A stretch of DNA of 64,000 bases from Chryseobacterium sp. GVT01B (GCF_019970045.1 NZ_JAHXYI010000002.1:1-64000), one strand, 5' to 3'; positions 16,847 through 25,354 are shown, counted from the first letter of the stretch. Notes: a model not told the origin generated them from the letters alone. Numbers and translations are program-made.

Positions 16847-17163
16847 AATAGTTGCTTTTGGCGTTGTTTTCTTCTTCTCTTCTTCTTAGTCTTAGTAAAA
16901 ATATCATTGGGAACTGATAGGATATGCATGCAAAAAACGAACCTTAATAATCATTAAAAAAGTTAAATAATGTTAATTTTTTATTAATTATAACTCCTTT
17001 TATTCTTATCTGGCTACATTTAACAACAAATCCATTTTATATTCATTATTCCATAATGAAATGAAAAAAAATATATTGCAACATTTTGATTATGAAAGCG
17101 AAAAGCCTCATTTCTAGTTGAAATGAGGCTTCTATAGGCATTTATATGAATTTTAAATTTTAC
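16847..17163. other. Intergenic region upstream of the Crp/Fnr pair
   Basis: This 317-bp AT-rich spacer holds the upstream region of the Crp-like gene and, at its right end, the terminator of the EamA exporter gene. I see no coding potential. A near-palindromic AATAATCATTAAAAAAGTTAAATAATG stretch lies around 16945-16972 and might be regulatory; I have no evidence beyond its shape. Confidence 0.4.
17103..17131 (-). terminator. Terminator of the EamA exporter gene
   Basis: The perfect 12-bp stem AAGCCTCATTTC / GAAATGAGGCTT with a 5-base loop is followed on the minus strand by TTTTCG. It is 33 bases past the exporter stop. Confidence 0.8.
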
Positions 17164-18048
17164 TTATTTCGCAAATTTTTTAGTTCCTGCAACACACAGG
17201 ATAACTCCTATTGTCACTCCCAACATTCCCATACTCACCTGCTCATGAAGAAGCCAGGCAGCCAATGCCAATCCAAAGAAAGGCTGAAGCAGCTGCAATT
17301 GCCCCACTGTAGCAATACCACCCTGCGCCAATCCTTTATACCAGAATATAAAACCAATGAACATACTGAAAAGGGAAATATAAGCCATCCCAAACCATCC
17401 CTGAAAACTCACATTTTGAATATCATCAGGAAAATAAATAAAAAATAAAGGAATCATAATTGGTAATGCCAGCACCAATGCCCAGGAAATCACTTGCCAA
17501 CCCCCAAGTGTTTTAGATAATTTGGCACCTTCAGCATAACCCATACCGCATAAAATAACAGCAAGCAGCATCAGAATATCCCCAATCGGAGAGGCAGATA
17601 TTCCTTGTGAAACGGCATATCCAATCACTAAAAGACTTCCAACAATCGAAAAAAACCAAAATACAGGATGAGGTCTTTCGCCGCCACGCATTACTCCAAA
17701 TACAGCAGTTGCCAAAGGAAGCATTCCCAGGAATACTATAGAATGGGCCGAAGTAAGGTATTGAAGAGCCAATGCCGACAAAAGAGGAAAACCTACCACA
17801 CAACCAAGAGAAACCAACAACAAAGGAGTTAATTGTTCTTTAACAGGACGCTTTTCTTTACCCAGCCATAATACAATAAGAGCTAATATCCCCGCCACGG
17901 CTGCACGAACGATCGTTACAAAAGTAGGACTCATTTCCATTACAGCTAATTTGGTAGCAGGTAAACCACCACTAAATAATACAACTCCTATAAAGCCGTT
18001 GATCCATCCGCTTATATTTTCATCTTTTGATATCTGTTTTGTCATCAT
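17164..18048 (-). CDS. EamA/DMT-family transporter
   Basis: The 294-residue protein has about ten membrane helices in two homologous EamA halves, the usual drug/metabolite transporter size. Residues such as GGLPATKLAVMEMSPTFVTIVRAAVAG in the first half and FSMFIGFIFWYKGLAQGG in the second fit the family. It probably exports amino acids or related metabolites across the inner membrane. It is divergent from a MocR regulator, a common pairing in which the regulator controls the exporter. Confidence 0.88.
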   Translation of the reverse strand: MMTKQISKDENISGWINGFIGVVLFSGGLPATKLAVMEMSPTFVTIVRAAVAGILALIVLWLGKEKRPVKEQLTPLLLVSLGCVVGFPLLSALALQYLTSAHSIVFLGMLPLATAVFGVMRGGERPHPVFWFFSIVGSLLVIGYAVSQGISASPIGDILMLLAVILCGMGYAEGAKLSKTLGGWQVISWALVLALPIMIPLFFIYFPDDIQNVSFQGWFGMAYISLFSMFIGFIFWYKGLAQGGIATVGQLQLLQPFFGLALAAWLLHEQVSMGMLGVTIGVILCVAGTKKFAK

Positions 18049-18074
18049 CTTATTAAAGCTTTTAATTGATGGTT

Positions 18075-18125
18075 CAAAATTAGAAAGGATAATTAGATAA
18101 ACACAGTATCAGTTTTGTATATTTG
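18075..18125. promoter_or_regulatory. Divergent promoters of the EamA and MocR genes
   Basis: The leftward -7 box is TAATTTTG (complement of 18075-18082), about 27 bases before the exporter ATG. The rightward -7 box is TATATTTG (18118-18125). The 35 bp between them should hold the operator. The rightward box argues that the ATG at 18127 lies too close to the start site and that translation begins at 18145. Confidence 0.55.
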
Positions 18126-18144
18126 CATGAGCACAGTTGAAAAT

Positions 18145-19566
18145 ATGAGCAAAGAATTTTTATATACAGAAATTGCAGACGGTATTGCAGGACAGATCAG
18201 GAATGGTATTTTAAAGGCCGGAGACAAACTTCCTTCGGTAAGAATGCTATGCCAGGAACATCAGGTAAGTATGAATACAGCCAAGCGTGTTTTCCTGGAA
18301 CTGGAATCCCAGTCCTTGGTAGAATCTAAGCCGCAATCCGGTTATTTTGTAAGTCAGTTATTATCCGCAAAACTTCCATTGCCGGAAGTGAGCCGTCCGT
18401 CATTGATCGCCAATAATGATGAACCGGATGAATTGATCAGTAAGGTTTATGAAAATATGGGTAAAAAGGATCTTACTTTTTTTTCTATCGGAATTCCGTC
18501 CGGAGATCTACTACCTCAGGCAAAACTGAAAAAAGAAATCGTAAATGCCATCAGGGAATTAAAAGATGGCGGTACAGAATATGAGGAGCTTCAGGGAAAT
18601 CTGAAGTTAAGAAGAATGATTGCCATACGTTCTTTGCAATGGGGAGGAAATCTGAGCGAAAATGACCTGATAACGACGAATGGCGGAATGAATGCTTTAT
18701 CTTTCTGCTTAATGGCCTTAGGAAAACCAGGTGATACAATTGCTATTGAAAGCCCTTGTTACCCGGGAATTCTACAGCTGGCCAACGGATTGGGCTTAAA
18801 AGTTCTGGAACTTCCTACGCACCCTACTACCGGAATAGAAATTGAGGCTTTAAAAAAAGTAATACCCCAAATAGATATCTGCCTGCTTATTCCCAATTTC
18901 AATTCACCTTTGGGAAGCTGCATACCTGACGAAAATAAAAAAGAAATTGTAAAAATTCTTTCGGAAAATAATATTCCATTGATTGAGGATGATGTGTATG
19001 GAGATCTGTACTTCGGTTCTACCCGTCCGAAATGCTGCAAGTCTTTTGATAAAGACGGAAATGTATTGTATTGCAGCTCTATTTCAAAAACTTTGGCTCC
19101 GGGGTATCGTGTAGGCTGGATTGCTCCCGGAAAATATAAAGACAAAATCATGAAGCTTAAGCTCCTGCATTCCACTTCCTCTATTTCGATTGTCAATGAA
19201 GCTGTAGCTAACTTTCTGAAATCCGGTAAGTATGAAAAACATCTTCAGCAGCTGCGCCGGACTTTGCAAAATAATTATCAGAACTATGTTCAGACTATTG
19301 CAGAATCTTTCCCGGAAGGCACCAAAACCAGCCGTCCCCAGGGAGGATTGTCTTTATGGATAGAATTTGATAAGAAAATACGGACAACTGAGTTATACGA
19401 TCTGGCCATCAAGCAAAACATAAGTATTGCTCCCGGAAGAATGTTTACCTTTCAGGAGCAGTTTGAAAACTGTATGAGACTCTGTATAGGACTTCCCTGG
19501 TCAGAAGATACGCAGACAAAGCTCAGACAGATTGGACAGCTTGCCAAAAAGATTTATTTGAAGTAA
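18145..19566 (+). CDS. MocR-type regulator (GntR winged helix plus aminotransferase domain)
   Basis: From the ATG at 18145 the product is 473 residues. An N-terminal GntR domain (YTEIADGIAGQIRNGILKAGDKLPSVR ... MNTAKRVFLELES) precedes a class I aminotransferase domain, with the PLP lysine near residue 315 in SSISKTLAPGYRVGW. An ATG six codons earlier (18127) is in frame but abuts the predicted -7 box. It is divergent from the EamA exporter, its probable target, and only distantly related to the MocR gene at 4.3 kb. Confidence 0.85.
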   Translation: MSKEFLYTEIADGIAGQIRNGILKAGDKLPSVRMLCQEHQVSMNTAKRVFLELESQSLVESKPQSGYFVSQLLSAKLPLPEVSRPSLIANNDEPDELISKVYENMGKKDLTFFSIGIPSGDLLPQAKLKKEIVNAIRELKDGGTEYEELQGNLKLRRMIAIRSLQWGGNLSENDLITTNGGMNALSFCLMALGKPGDTIAIESPCYPGILQLANGLGLKVLELPTHPTTGIEIEALKKVIPQIDICLLIPNFNSPLGSCIPDENKKEIVKILSENNIPLIEDDVYGDLYFGSTRPKCCKSFDKDGNVLYCSSISKTLAPGYRVGWIAPGKYKDKIMKLKLLHSTSSISIVNEAVANFLKSGKYEKHLQQLRRTLQNNYQNYVQTIAESFPEGTKTSRPQGGLSLWIEFDKKIRTTELYDLAIKQNISIAPGRMFTFQEQFENCMRLCIGLPWSEDTQTKLRQIGQLAKKIYLK

Positions 19567-19716
19567 GGAAGATAGAGGCTGGAAGATAGAAGCTATTAGG
19601 GTTTTAAGAATAGATTATGTCAATTCTTATTAATAACGATGTTTAAATAATAACGATCAAGTTCTTTTTGTCTTCACCAGAACTTCAAGCTTCCCTCTCC
19701 CATCTTCCTGCCTTTT
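19566..19716. repeat. Degenerate GGAAGAT-rich inverted repeat
   Basis: GGAAGATAGAGGCTGGAAGA near the left end and the complementary-looking GCTTCCCTCTCCCATCTTCC near the right end form a poor inverted repeat between convergent genes. Similar GGAAGAAGGAAG text occurs near 23100. The borders are not sharp. Confidence 0.35.
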
Positions 19717-20313
19717 CTATTTGTTATCCGGAACGAAATTTTTTCTCGCCAGCTCTTTTCTTACACGGCTAAGACTTTCAGGAGTAATTCCAAGGTAAGA
19801 AGCAATCATCCATTGCGGCACTCTCAGAAGCAAATCCGGATACATTTTAATGAATTTCATATATCTTTCTTCTGCCGTCTCACCAAGCAAAGAGTTGATT
19901 CTGTTCTGAAGACTTCTGATATGTTTCTGAAGCAGGAAATCACTTCTTTCAATACTGTTCGGAAACTGTTCCACCAATTTATTAAAGAAATCAGGATGCA
20001 AAAACAGAATTTCTGAATCTTCAACCGCTTCTATATAATAAATGGATTTTTCATTGAAATAGAGACTGCTTCGGTCGGAAATCAGCCAGCTTTCAGGGGC
20101 AAACTGTATAATGTGTTCTTTCCCATTTTTATCAATGGAATACATCTTCAACAGCCCTTTTTCTACAAAGAATATATGCCTGCAAATTTCACCGTACTGA
20201 AGAAGAAACTGATTTTTAGGAATTTTCTTTACTTCATAGTGCAGGCTGCAAGTGTTCACATTTTGGAGGGGAACATTTAAAACTTTGGCTAAATAATCAT
20301 TTATATTCTTCAT
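19717..20313 (-). CDS. Crp/Fnr-family regulator in a bacillithiol operon
   Basis: The 198-residue protein has a cyclic-nucleotide-binding-like domain (QFLLQYGEICRHIFFVEKGLLKMYSIDKNGKEHIIQFAPE) and a C-terminal winged helix (WMIASYLGITPESLSRVRKELARK). It is of the Bacteroidota group in which nucleotide-binding residues are poorly kept, so the signal is unknown. Its ATG overlaps the ytxJ stop by 4 bp, so it is translationally coupled to the bacillithiol genes and may regulate them. It differs from the pair at 15.6-16.8 kb. Confidence 0.85.
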   Translation of the reverse strand: MKNINDYLAKVLNVPLQNVNTCSLHYEVKKIPKNQFLLQYGEICRHIFFVEKGLLKMYSIDKNGKEHIIQFAPESWLISDRSSLYFNEKSIYYIEAVEDSEILFLHPDFFNKLVEQFPNSIERSDFLLQKHIRSLQNRINSLLGETAEERYMKFIKMYPDLLLRVPQWMIASYLGITPESLSRVRKELARKNFVPDNK

Positions 20314-20690
20314 GATACAATCTGGCTTAAAGAAATATCCTGGTGTGAAGCATTGTTCACAGGTTTTCCGTTCTCTATTACAATCAGCTGCGGACTTTCA
20401 TGTCTTATTTCAAAATCTGAGGCTATTTTATTGGAAACAGGTCTGTAAGCCAATAGATCAAGGTAGTATACATTGACTGGCTGATCTGAATTTTCAACTT
20501 CTTTTTCAAAGTTCTTCAGTACAGTTCTGCTGATAAAACAGCTTGTTGAATGTTTAAATATAGCAATCTTATTCTGAAAAGAGTCTTCTATAGCTTTTGC
20601 AAGGTCTTCTTCAGACTCTATTTTTTTCCAGAATGTTTTTTGGTCAGGGGTTTCGTTTTTTCCACCGAATATTTTATCAAAAAAACTCAT
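20310..20690 (-). CDS. ytxJ: YtxJ-like bacillithiol-system redox protein
   Basis: The 126-residue protein is a monothiol thioredoxin-fold member: the active-site region reads FKHSTSCFISRTVL (single Cys about residue 51), followed by a partner strand NVYYLDLLAYRPVSNKIA and the cis-Pro ESPQLIVIENGK. In Firmicutes and Bacteroidota YtxJ proteins are bacilliredoxin-like, reducing bacillithiol mixed disulfides. It overlaps its neighbours on both sides by 4 bp, in an operon with a YfiT-like transferase. Confidence 0.88.
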   Translation of the reverse strand: MSFFDKIFGGKNETPDQKTFWKKIESEEDLAKAIEDSFQNKIAIFKHSTSCFISRTVLKNFEKEVENSDQPVNVYYLDLLAYRPVSNKIASDFEIRHESPQLIVIENGKPVNNASHQDISLSQIVS

Positions 20691-21148
20691 ACATTAAATT
20701 GTTTTAGATGGTGATCAAGATGTTTGTATTCTAAAAATGTCCAGTCTTTTTCAGTCATGTTTCCAAATAATCTGTGATAATCCGGCAGGCTGTTTTTTTC
20801 ACAGGCTTCCCGAAATTCCTCCAGCGTTTTCAGCAGATTGGCTTTTGATACATCAAAATCACACTCAAAATTAACGATTAGTTTTTGAAAAGTAGGCATG
20901 TTTCTGGGAATTCCATTATTGAAGACATACATTTCTGCTTTCGTGAGTATTCCTATTGCCTTATACAGGATATTAATATGGGGTAATTCCACTTTTATCA
21001 AAGCTACCTGAAGAACCAGGTCACAATGCTTTAGCATTTGACATACGTTCATTTTCCCCCATTTTACAGGGGAATTTTCAGACAACATGGAAATTCGGTC
21101 TACAATTTCCTTATAGTATATGGGATTATTAAGACGCTTCCTTACCAA
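20687..21148 (-). CDS. DUF1569 (DinB-like) protein
   Basis: The 153-residue protein has the four-helix DinB-like pattern of DUF1569: KWGKMNVCQMLKHCDLVLQVAL in helix two, a central FNNGIPRNMPTF loop, and HRLFGNMTEKDWTFLEYKHLDHHLKQF at the end. Histidines in KHCD and the C-terminal HLDHHLKQF are candidate metal ligands. Enzymes of this fold include thiol-S-transferases. It overlaps the YfiT-like gene by 7 bp and ytxJ by 4 bp, so a role in thiol chemistry is likely. Confidence 0.82.
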   Translation of the reverse strand: MVRKRLNNPIYYKEIVDRISMLSENSPVKWGKMNVCQMLKHCDLVLQVALIKVELPHINILYKAIGILTKAEMYVFNNGIPRNMPTFQKLIVNFECDFDVSKANLLKTLEEFREACEKNSLPDYHRLFGNMTEKDWTFLEYKHLDHHLKQFNV

Positions 21149-21678
21149 CCTTTTTCTATCTTCAGATTTTCAATATGAGCAAAATGATGATTACAGTGCC
21201 AGACGTATAAAGCAAGACTTTCTCTTAAATTATAATTTTTATTATGCTCCGGATGATGAAAGGTTCTTTCAAATTGTTTATTCGTAAGGCTTTTAAGGAG
21301 TACAACCCATCTTTGGTGTGTTCCTTTCAGCATTCTCATAGCTGGTTTTACAGGCATATGGAAACTGTCCTGAAGCTCAGCCCATTTGGCTTCATCATAA
21401 GGTTTTATGGTAGGATTATCTTCGGTAAGAGTCAGCTTAAAACGTATAAAACTATTCATATGACTGTCAGAAAGGTGGTTGATAACCTGCCTCACAGTCC
21501 AGCCTCCTTCTCTGTAAGGAGTATCCAATTGATCGTCCGTAAAATGTTCAATGAGATTTTTTAGCCTGCCGGGAAAGTCTTTGATCACTTTGATATAAGT
21601 ATCCAATGTAGTATCGCAGATGTTTTCCGGAACTTCAAACGGGCCTATTGGAAACTTTTTATTCTCTAAATCACTCAT
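21142..21678 (-). CDS. YfiT-family bacillithiol transferase (DinB fold)
   Basis: The 178-residue protein starts with the family's FPIGPFEVPE motif. It has the metal-binding histidines in TVRQVINHLSDSHMNSFIRFKL and YVWHCNHHFAHI. YfiT-type enzymes are Zn- or Ni-dependent transferases that attach bacillithiol to electrophiles for detoxification. It is the first gene of the four-gene operon. The upstream spacer contains the decayed pncA copy, which may overlap its promoter. Confidence 0.88.
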   Translation of the reverse strand: MSDLENKKFPIGPFEVPENICDTTLDTYIKVIKDFPGRLKNLIEHFTDDQLDTPYREGGWTVRQVINHLSDSHMNSFIRFKLTLTEDNPTIKPYDEAKWAELQDSFHMPVKPAMRMLKGTHQRWVVLLKSLTNKQFERTFHHPEHNKNYNLRESLALYVWHCNHHFAHIENLKIEKGW

Positions 21679-21703
21679 TGCTCAAGGTTTTAATTTGTAA
21701 TTA

Positions 21704-21829
21704 TTGCCGATTTGTCCGGTTATTATAGGTAAGAACAATGTAATATCAGCTTGTGTAAATTTATCAAAAATTCAAGAAACTAAGGTGAATAAAGCATTAA
21801 TTATAGAGATAATAATTTTTGTGGTACCA
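21704..21829 (+). pseudogene. Degenerate copy of the pncA promoter and first codons
   Basis: This stretch aligns with 23193-23333. TTGCCGATTTGTCCG is identical in both; 50 bases later (52 in the other) TGTAAATTTATCAAAAATTC is identical; then GTGAATAAAGCATTAATTATAG matches the pncA start ATGAAAAAAGCGTTAATAATAG; and AAT-ATTTTTGTG matches again after a small deletion. The -7 box TAGTTTTG of pncA is replaced by CAGCTTGT here, so this copy is the decayed one. No open frame remains. Confidence 0.75.
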
Positions 21830-21840
21830 ATTGTTCATAA

Positions 21841-21870
21841 AAAAGGCTTCACGGATCAACTGAAGCATTT
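21841..21870 (-). terminator. Terminator of the DEAD-box helicase gene
   Basis: GCTTCA / TGAAGC with a 9-base loop is flanked by A and T tracts (minus strand: ...GAAGCCTTTTTTAT), 20 bases past the helicase stop. Confidence 0.75.
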
Positions 21871-21889
21871 TATAAATTATATTGAAAGA

Positions 21890-23032
21890 TTAATAACCAT
21901 GCAGATCAATACCTTCTGTTCTTTGTAAGGTTACTTTTTTCCCCATTTTCTTTTGAATCACTCTGAAATGCTGCAGTTCATCATCCGTCAGAATACTGAT
22001 TGCTGTTCCTTTCTCATTAGCACGCCCCGTTCTTCCGATACGGTGAATATAATCTAAAGGAGAACGCGGCAGTTCATAATTGATCACACATGGTAATGAC
22101 TCAATATGAATTCCACGCCCAATCAGGTCTGTTGCTACCAAAATCTGGGCTCCGTTTACTTTAAACTCTTCCAGGTTATTTCTGCGCGCACCCTGCGATT
22201 TCTGACTGTGAATAGCCACCGCTTTAATTTTATTCTTTTTAAGTTTTTCCACCAGATTATCTGCAGACCTTGTAGATGAAACAAAGATCAAAGCCTTTTC
22301 CACCTTTTTTTCTTTAATCAAATAGCGCAGGAAAGGACCTTTATTTTCAGGAGAAACATGATATGCAAGCTGCTCGATATTATCAATTTCAACTTCTTCT
22401 TTTTTAATTTCGATAATAGTGGGATTGATGGACAGGCGTTCTTTCATTTCAGAAACCTTATCATTCAAAGTTGCTGAAAATAAAGTCGTTTGTTTTACCA
22501 CAGGCATCATTGCGAAAAGTTTATTCATTTCTTCTCCAAAGCCCAGCTGAAACATTTTATCCGCTTCATCAATCACCAAATGCTGGATTCCGGAAATACT
22601 CAACGCATTATAATCAATTAAATCTAATAAACGTCCGGGAGTGGCAATAAGAACTTCTACCCCAAACATCCCTTTCATCTGCGGATTGATAGAAATACCT
22701 CCATAAACCGCCATTGTACGAACTTCACGCTTGAGATTTTCTGTAAAAGCTCTGAAAACTTCATCGATCTGAATGGCCAATTCACGGGTAGGAACCAATA
22801 TTAAAACCTGAACATTACGGTCCTTTTTAACTTCAGAATTCTGTAATTTTTCTAAAATCGGCATTACGAAACAAGCCGTTTTTCCGGAACCTGTCTGTGC
22901 AATTCCCATCAGGTCTTTTCCCTGCAGAATAACAGGAACTGCCTGCTCCTGGATTGGAAATGGTTTCAAATACCCCAGTTTATTTACAGAACGAATAATA
23001 TTGTGTGATAATCCTAACGATTCAAATGACAT
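21890..23032 (-). CDS. DEAD-box RNA helicase (RhlE-like)
   Basis: The 380-residue helicase core has every motif in order: Q motif (FPIQEQAVPVI), I (AQTGSGKTA), Ia (PTRELAIQ), Ib (TPGRLLD), II (DEAD), III (SAT), V (ATDLIGRGIHI) and VI (HRIGRTGRA). It unwinds RNA duplexes with ATP. It stops soon after motif VI at residue 380 and lacks the basic C-terminal tail of many RhlE/CsdA proteins, so it probably relies on partners for RNA specificity. Confidence 0.92.
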   Translation of the reverse strand: MSFESLGLSHNIIRSVNKLGYLKPFPIQEQAVPVILQGKDLMGIAQTGSGKTACFVMPILEKLQNSEVKKDRNVQVLILVPTRELAIQIDEVFRAFTENLKREVRTMAVYGGISINPQMKGMFGVEVLIATPGRLLDLIDYNALSISGIQHLVIDEADKMFQLGFGEEMNKLFAMMPVVKQTTLFSATLNDKVSEMKERLSINPTIIEIKKEEVEIDNIEQLAYHVSPENKGPFLRYLIKEKKVEKALIFVSSTRSADNLVEKLKKNKIKAVAIHSQKSQGARRNNLEEFKVNGAQILVATDLIGRGIHIESLPCVINYELPRSPLDYIHRIGRTGRANEKGTAISILTDDELQHFRVIQKKMGKKVTLQRTEGIDLHGY

Positions 23033-23198
23033 AAAAATACTTATTTATTGCAAAGATAAGCTATTGAGATTTAGTTTCAGATAAAAGGTCAGAAGCCTGA
23101 AGGTGGAAGAAGGAAGTAATGATAGGCATAGAAACAATGATACTCTCTTTCATCATTTTAAAAGAACTGTTATATAAAGGCAGTTATTTTTCTTGCCG

Positions 23199-23246
23199 AT
23201 TTGTCCGATAATTAGGGTTTGGACAAATTTTTGAAGATTAGTTTTG
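23199..23246 (+). promoter_or_regulatory. pncA promoter with an inverted-repeat operator
   Basis: The promoter reads TTTG-N17-TAGTTTTG (23218-23246), a full -33/-7 match. Overlapping it is a perfect inverted repeat ATTTGTCC / GGACAAAT with 14 bases between arms (about 23199-23228), centre spacing two helical turns. The right arm covers the -33 box, so a repressor bound here would block transcription. The leader is about 25 nt. Confidence 0.7.
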
Positions 23247-23277
23247 TAAATTTATCAAAAATTCGAGAAATCAAAAT

Positions 23278-23883
23278 ATGAAAAAAGCGTTAATAATAGT
23301 CGATGTACAGAATGATTTTTGTGAAGGCGGAGCACTGGCAGTCCCTGGATCCAACGAAATTATCCCGTATATCAATCTTCTGATGGAGGAAAATGCATAT
23401 GATCAGGTGGTTCTTACACAGGACTGGCATCCTGCAGGCCACAAAAGTTTTGCAAGCAGCAATGGCAGACAGGTTGGAGAAAGTATTATTTTAAATGGTG
23501 TTCCACAGTTTATGTGGCCGGATCACTGTGTTCAGGGAACTTTCGGGGCAGAATTCCACAAAGATCTGAACAGAGACAAAGTAACTCACATTGTACAAAA
23601 AGGTAAAAATATTGAGATAGACAGCTATAGCGGTTTCCAGGATAATAACCATTTTATGAAAACCGGACTGGATGATTTCTTAAAATATCATGATATCCAA
23701 TTGGTAGAAATCGTTGGATTGGCATTAGACTATTGCGTTAAATTCACTGCTCAGGATGCTGTAGCTAACGGATATGTAACATGCCTTCATTTCAATGGAA
23801 CACGTGCAGTAAACGTAAAACCAGACAACGCCAGAGATGCCATCTACGAGATGATTGAAAAAGGAGTGACAGTTTTGGGATAG
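23278..23883 (+). CDS. pncA: Nicotinamidase/pyrazinamidase
   Basis: The 201-residue protein has the catalytic triad D9 (IIVDVQNDF), K108 (VQKGK) and C153 (LALDYCVKFT). It also has the metal site D49-W-H51...H55 (QDWHPAGH). It converts nicotinamide to nicotinate in NAD salvage and acts in the cytoplasm. The start is fixed by the promoter 31 bases upstream. It is monocistronic, with a strong terminator after it. Confidence 0.95.
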   Translation: MKKALIIVDVQNDFCEGGALAVPGSNEIIPYINLLMEENAYDQVVLTQDWHPAGHKSFASSNGRQVGESIILNGVPQFMWPDHCVQGTFGAEFHKDLNRDKVTHIVQKGKNIEIDSYSGFQDNNHFMKTGLDDFLKYHDIQLVEIVGLALDYCVKFTAQDAVANGYVTCLHFNGTRAVNVKPDNARDAIYEMIEKGVTVLG

Positions 23884-23892
23884 TTCTTTTTT

Positions 23893-24072
23893 AATGATGA
23901 ATTACAAATGATGAGTTATGAATTCTGGAATTCACAACTTAATACAAAAAAAGCGCAGAAAATAATTCTGCGCTTTTTTATTTTTTACACTTAAATGTAC
24001 TTTTCAAAATAATGGAATAAGTTACAATCCTGAATCTATAATTCATCATTTATAACTTATAATTCATCATTA
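23893..24072. repeat. ATGATGAATTA inverted repeat around the pncA terminator
   Basis: AATGATGAATTACAAATGAT near the left end matches the complement of ATTTATAACTTATAATTCAT near the right end, both with the core ATGATGAATTA. It lies between convergent genes and encloses the terminator hairpin. It is imperfect and AT-rich. Confidence 0.5.
23946..23980. terminator. Terminator between pncA and the pseudouridine synthase gene
   Basis: AAAAAGCGCAGAA / TTCTGCGCTTTTT with a 5-base loop has T tracts on both strands, so it serves both convergent genes. Confidence 0.9.
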
Positions 24073-24074
24073 TA

Positions 24075-25253
24075 TTAAAGCATTTTAAGGTTGTTTACTT
24101 CCAGTTCTGTAAGGATTCTCCAGTGCCCTCTCTTGATATTCTTCTTCGTTAATCCTGCAAACATTACTCTGTCTAAAGCTTCCACTTCGTACCCTAATCT
24201 TTGGAATATTCTTCTGATAACACGGTTCCATCCAATATGAATCTCGATTCCGATCTCATTTTTAGGTTTTCCTTCAATGTACGAAATCTGGTCAACAACG
24301 GCTACACCTTCATCTAAACGGATTCCTTCTGCAATAAGACGTAGATCTTCACCCGAAAGCTTTTTATCTAACGTTACATGATAAATCTTTTTAGCATCAA
24401 AAGATGGATGCGTTAATTTTTTAGTCATGTGTCCATCATTGGTCAATAGAATAACCCCCGTTGTAGAACGGTCTAATCTTCCAACCGGGAAAACTCTGTA
24501 AGGAGAAGCATTAGCTACAAGATCCATTACTGTTTTTCTCGCTTTGTCATCTTTCGTCGTAGAAATGTAACCTTTTGGCTTATTCAAAAGTACATAAACC
24601 GGTTTTTCAGGAGTAATATTTTGTCCGTCAAAAACTACTCTGTCAGTTTTCTGTACCTGATAGCCCATTTCGTTGACTACTTTTCCGTTTACTTCTACCA
24701 ATCCCTGAGTAATAAGATCATCCGCTTCTCTTCTGCTGCAGATCCCTGAATTGGCAATATACTTATTGAGACGGATAGTGTCTTTATGAACATCTTTGTC
24801 AATTTTGTTTAACCTTCTTTTTTGTACAAAAGATTTTGCTCTGTCATCTCTTTCATCTCCATTAGAGGGCCTTCTGCCATATTTCAGACTACCTCTTTCA
24901 TATTTATCTCTTGTATCAAAGCTTTTTCCTCCTCTTTTGGGTTTTCCGAAAGATTTTTTCTCAAAACTCTCACTTTTATTCGTGATGTATGGTTTTCTTT
25001 CAGATTTTGAACCCATATCTTCGTTGGAACCTTCAGAGCTGTCAGTATTTCTCTTGAATGGTTTTTTATCGAATTTTGAGTTAGACCCTCTATGTTCCGG
25101 AGCTGTTCTGCCTCCGTCTTTAGAAAAAGGTTTTTTAAAAGGTTTTGATCCTGAAGAATTTCCAGATCTGGAAGCACGAGAATCATCAGAACTTTTCTTG
25201 GTTGAAATTCTTGGTCTCTTTGATCTGTCTGAATTATTATTATCTCTGCTCAT
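24075..25253 (-). CDS. rRNA pseudouridine synthase (RsuA/RluB family) with disordered N-terminus
   Basis: Residues 1-155 are Ser/Lys/Arg/Gly-rich low complexity, likely disordered and RNA-binding. An S4 domain follows at about 160-205 (IRLNKYIANSGICSRREADDLI). The pseudouridine synthase domain has the catalytic aspartate D261 in GRLDRSTTGVILLTNDG. The target is a uridine in rRNA, probably 23S by similarity to RluB, but the site cannot be read from sequence. The long extension is common in Bacteroidota homologues. Confidence 0.9.
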   Translation of the reverse strand: MSRDNNNSDRSKRPRISTKKSSDDSRASRSGNSSGSKPFKKPFSKDGGRTAPEHRGSNSKFDKKPFKRNTDSSEGSNEDMGSKSERKPYITNKSESFEKKSFGKPKRGGKSFDTRDKYERGSLKYGRRPSNGDERDDRAKSFVQKRRLNKIDKDVHKDTIRLNKYIANSGICSRREADDLITQGLVEVNGKVVNEMGYQVQKTDRVVFDGQNITPEKPVYVLLNKPKGYISTTKDDKARKTVMDLVANASPYRVFPVGRLDRSTTGVILLTNDGHMTKKLTHPSFDAKKIYHVTLDKKLSGEDLRLIAEGIRLDEGVAVVDQISYIEGKPKNEIGIEIHIGWNRVIRRIFQRLGYEVEALDRVMFAGLTKKNIKRGHWRILTELEVNNLKML

Positions 25254-25354
25254 TCTAAAAATTTCTGCAAAGATAGTAATTTAGTTACGAGTTAAAAATT
25301 AAGAATCATAACTTTGCACTATAGTTTACATTTTAACTTTACAAATATTAGAAG

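Noticed and set aside
24796..25284. Plus-strand frame of 162 codons over the 5' part of the pseudouridine synthase gene
   Set aside because: It is the complement of a low-complexity Ser/Lys region, producing Leu/Ser/Phe repeats; not a gene.
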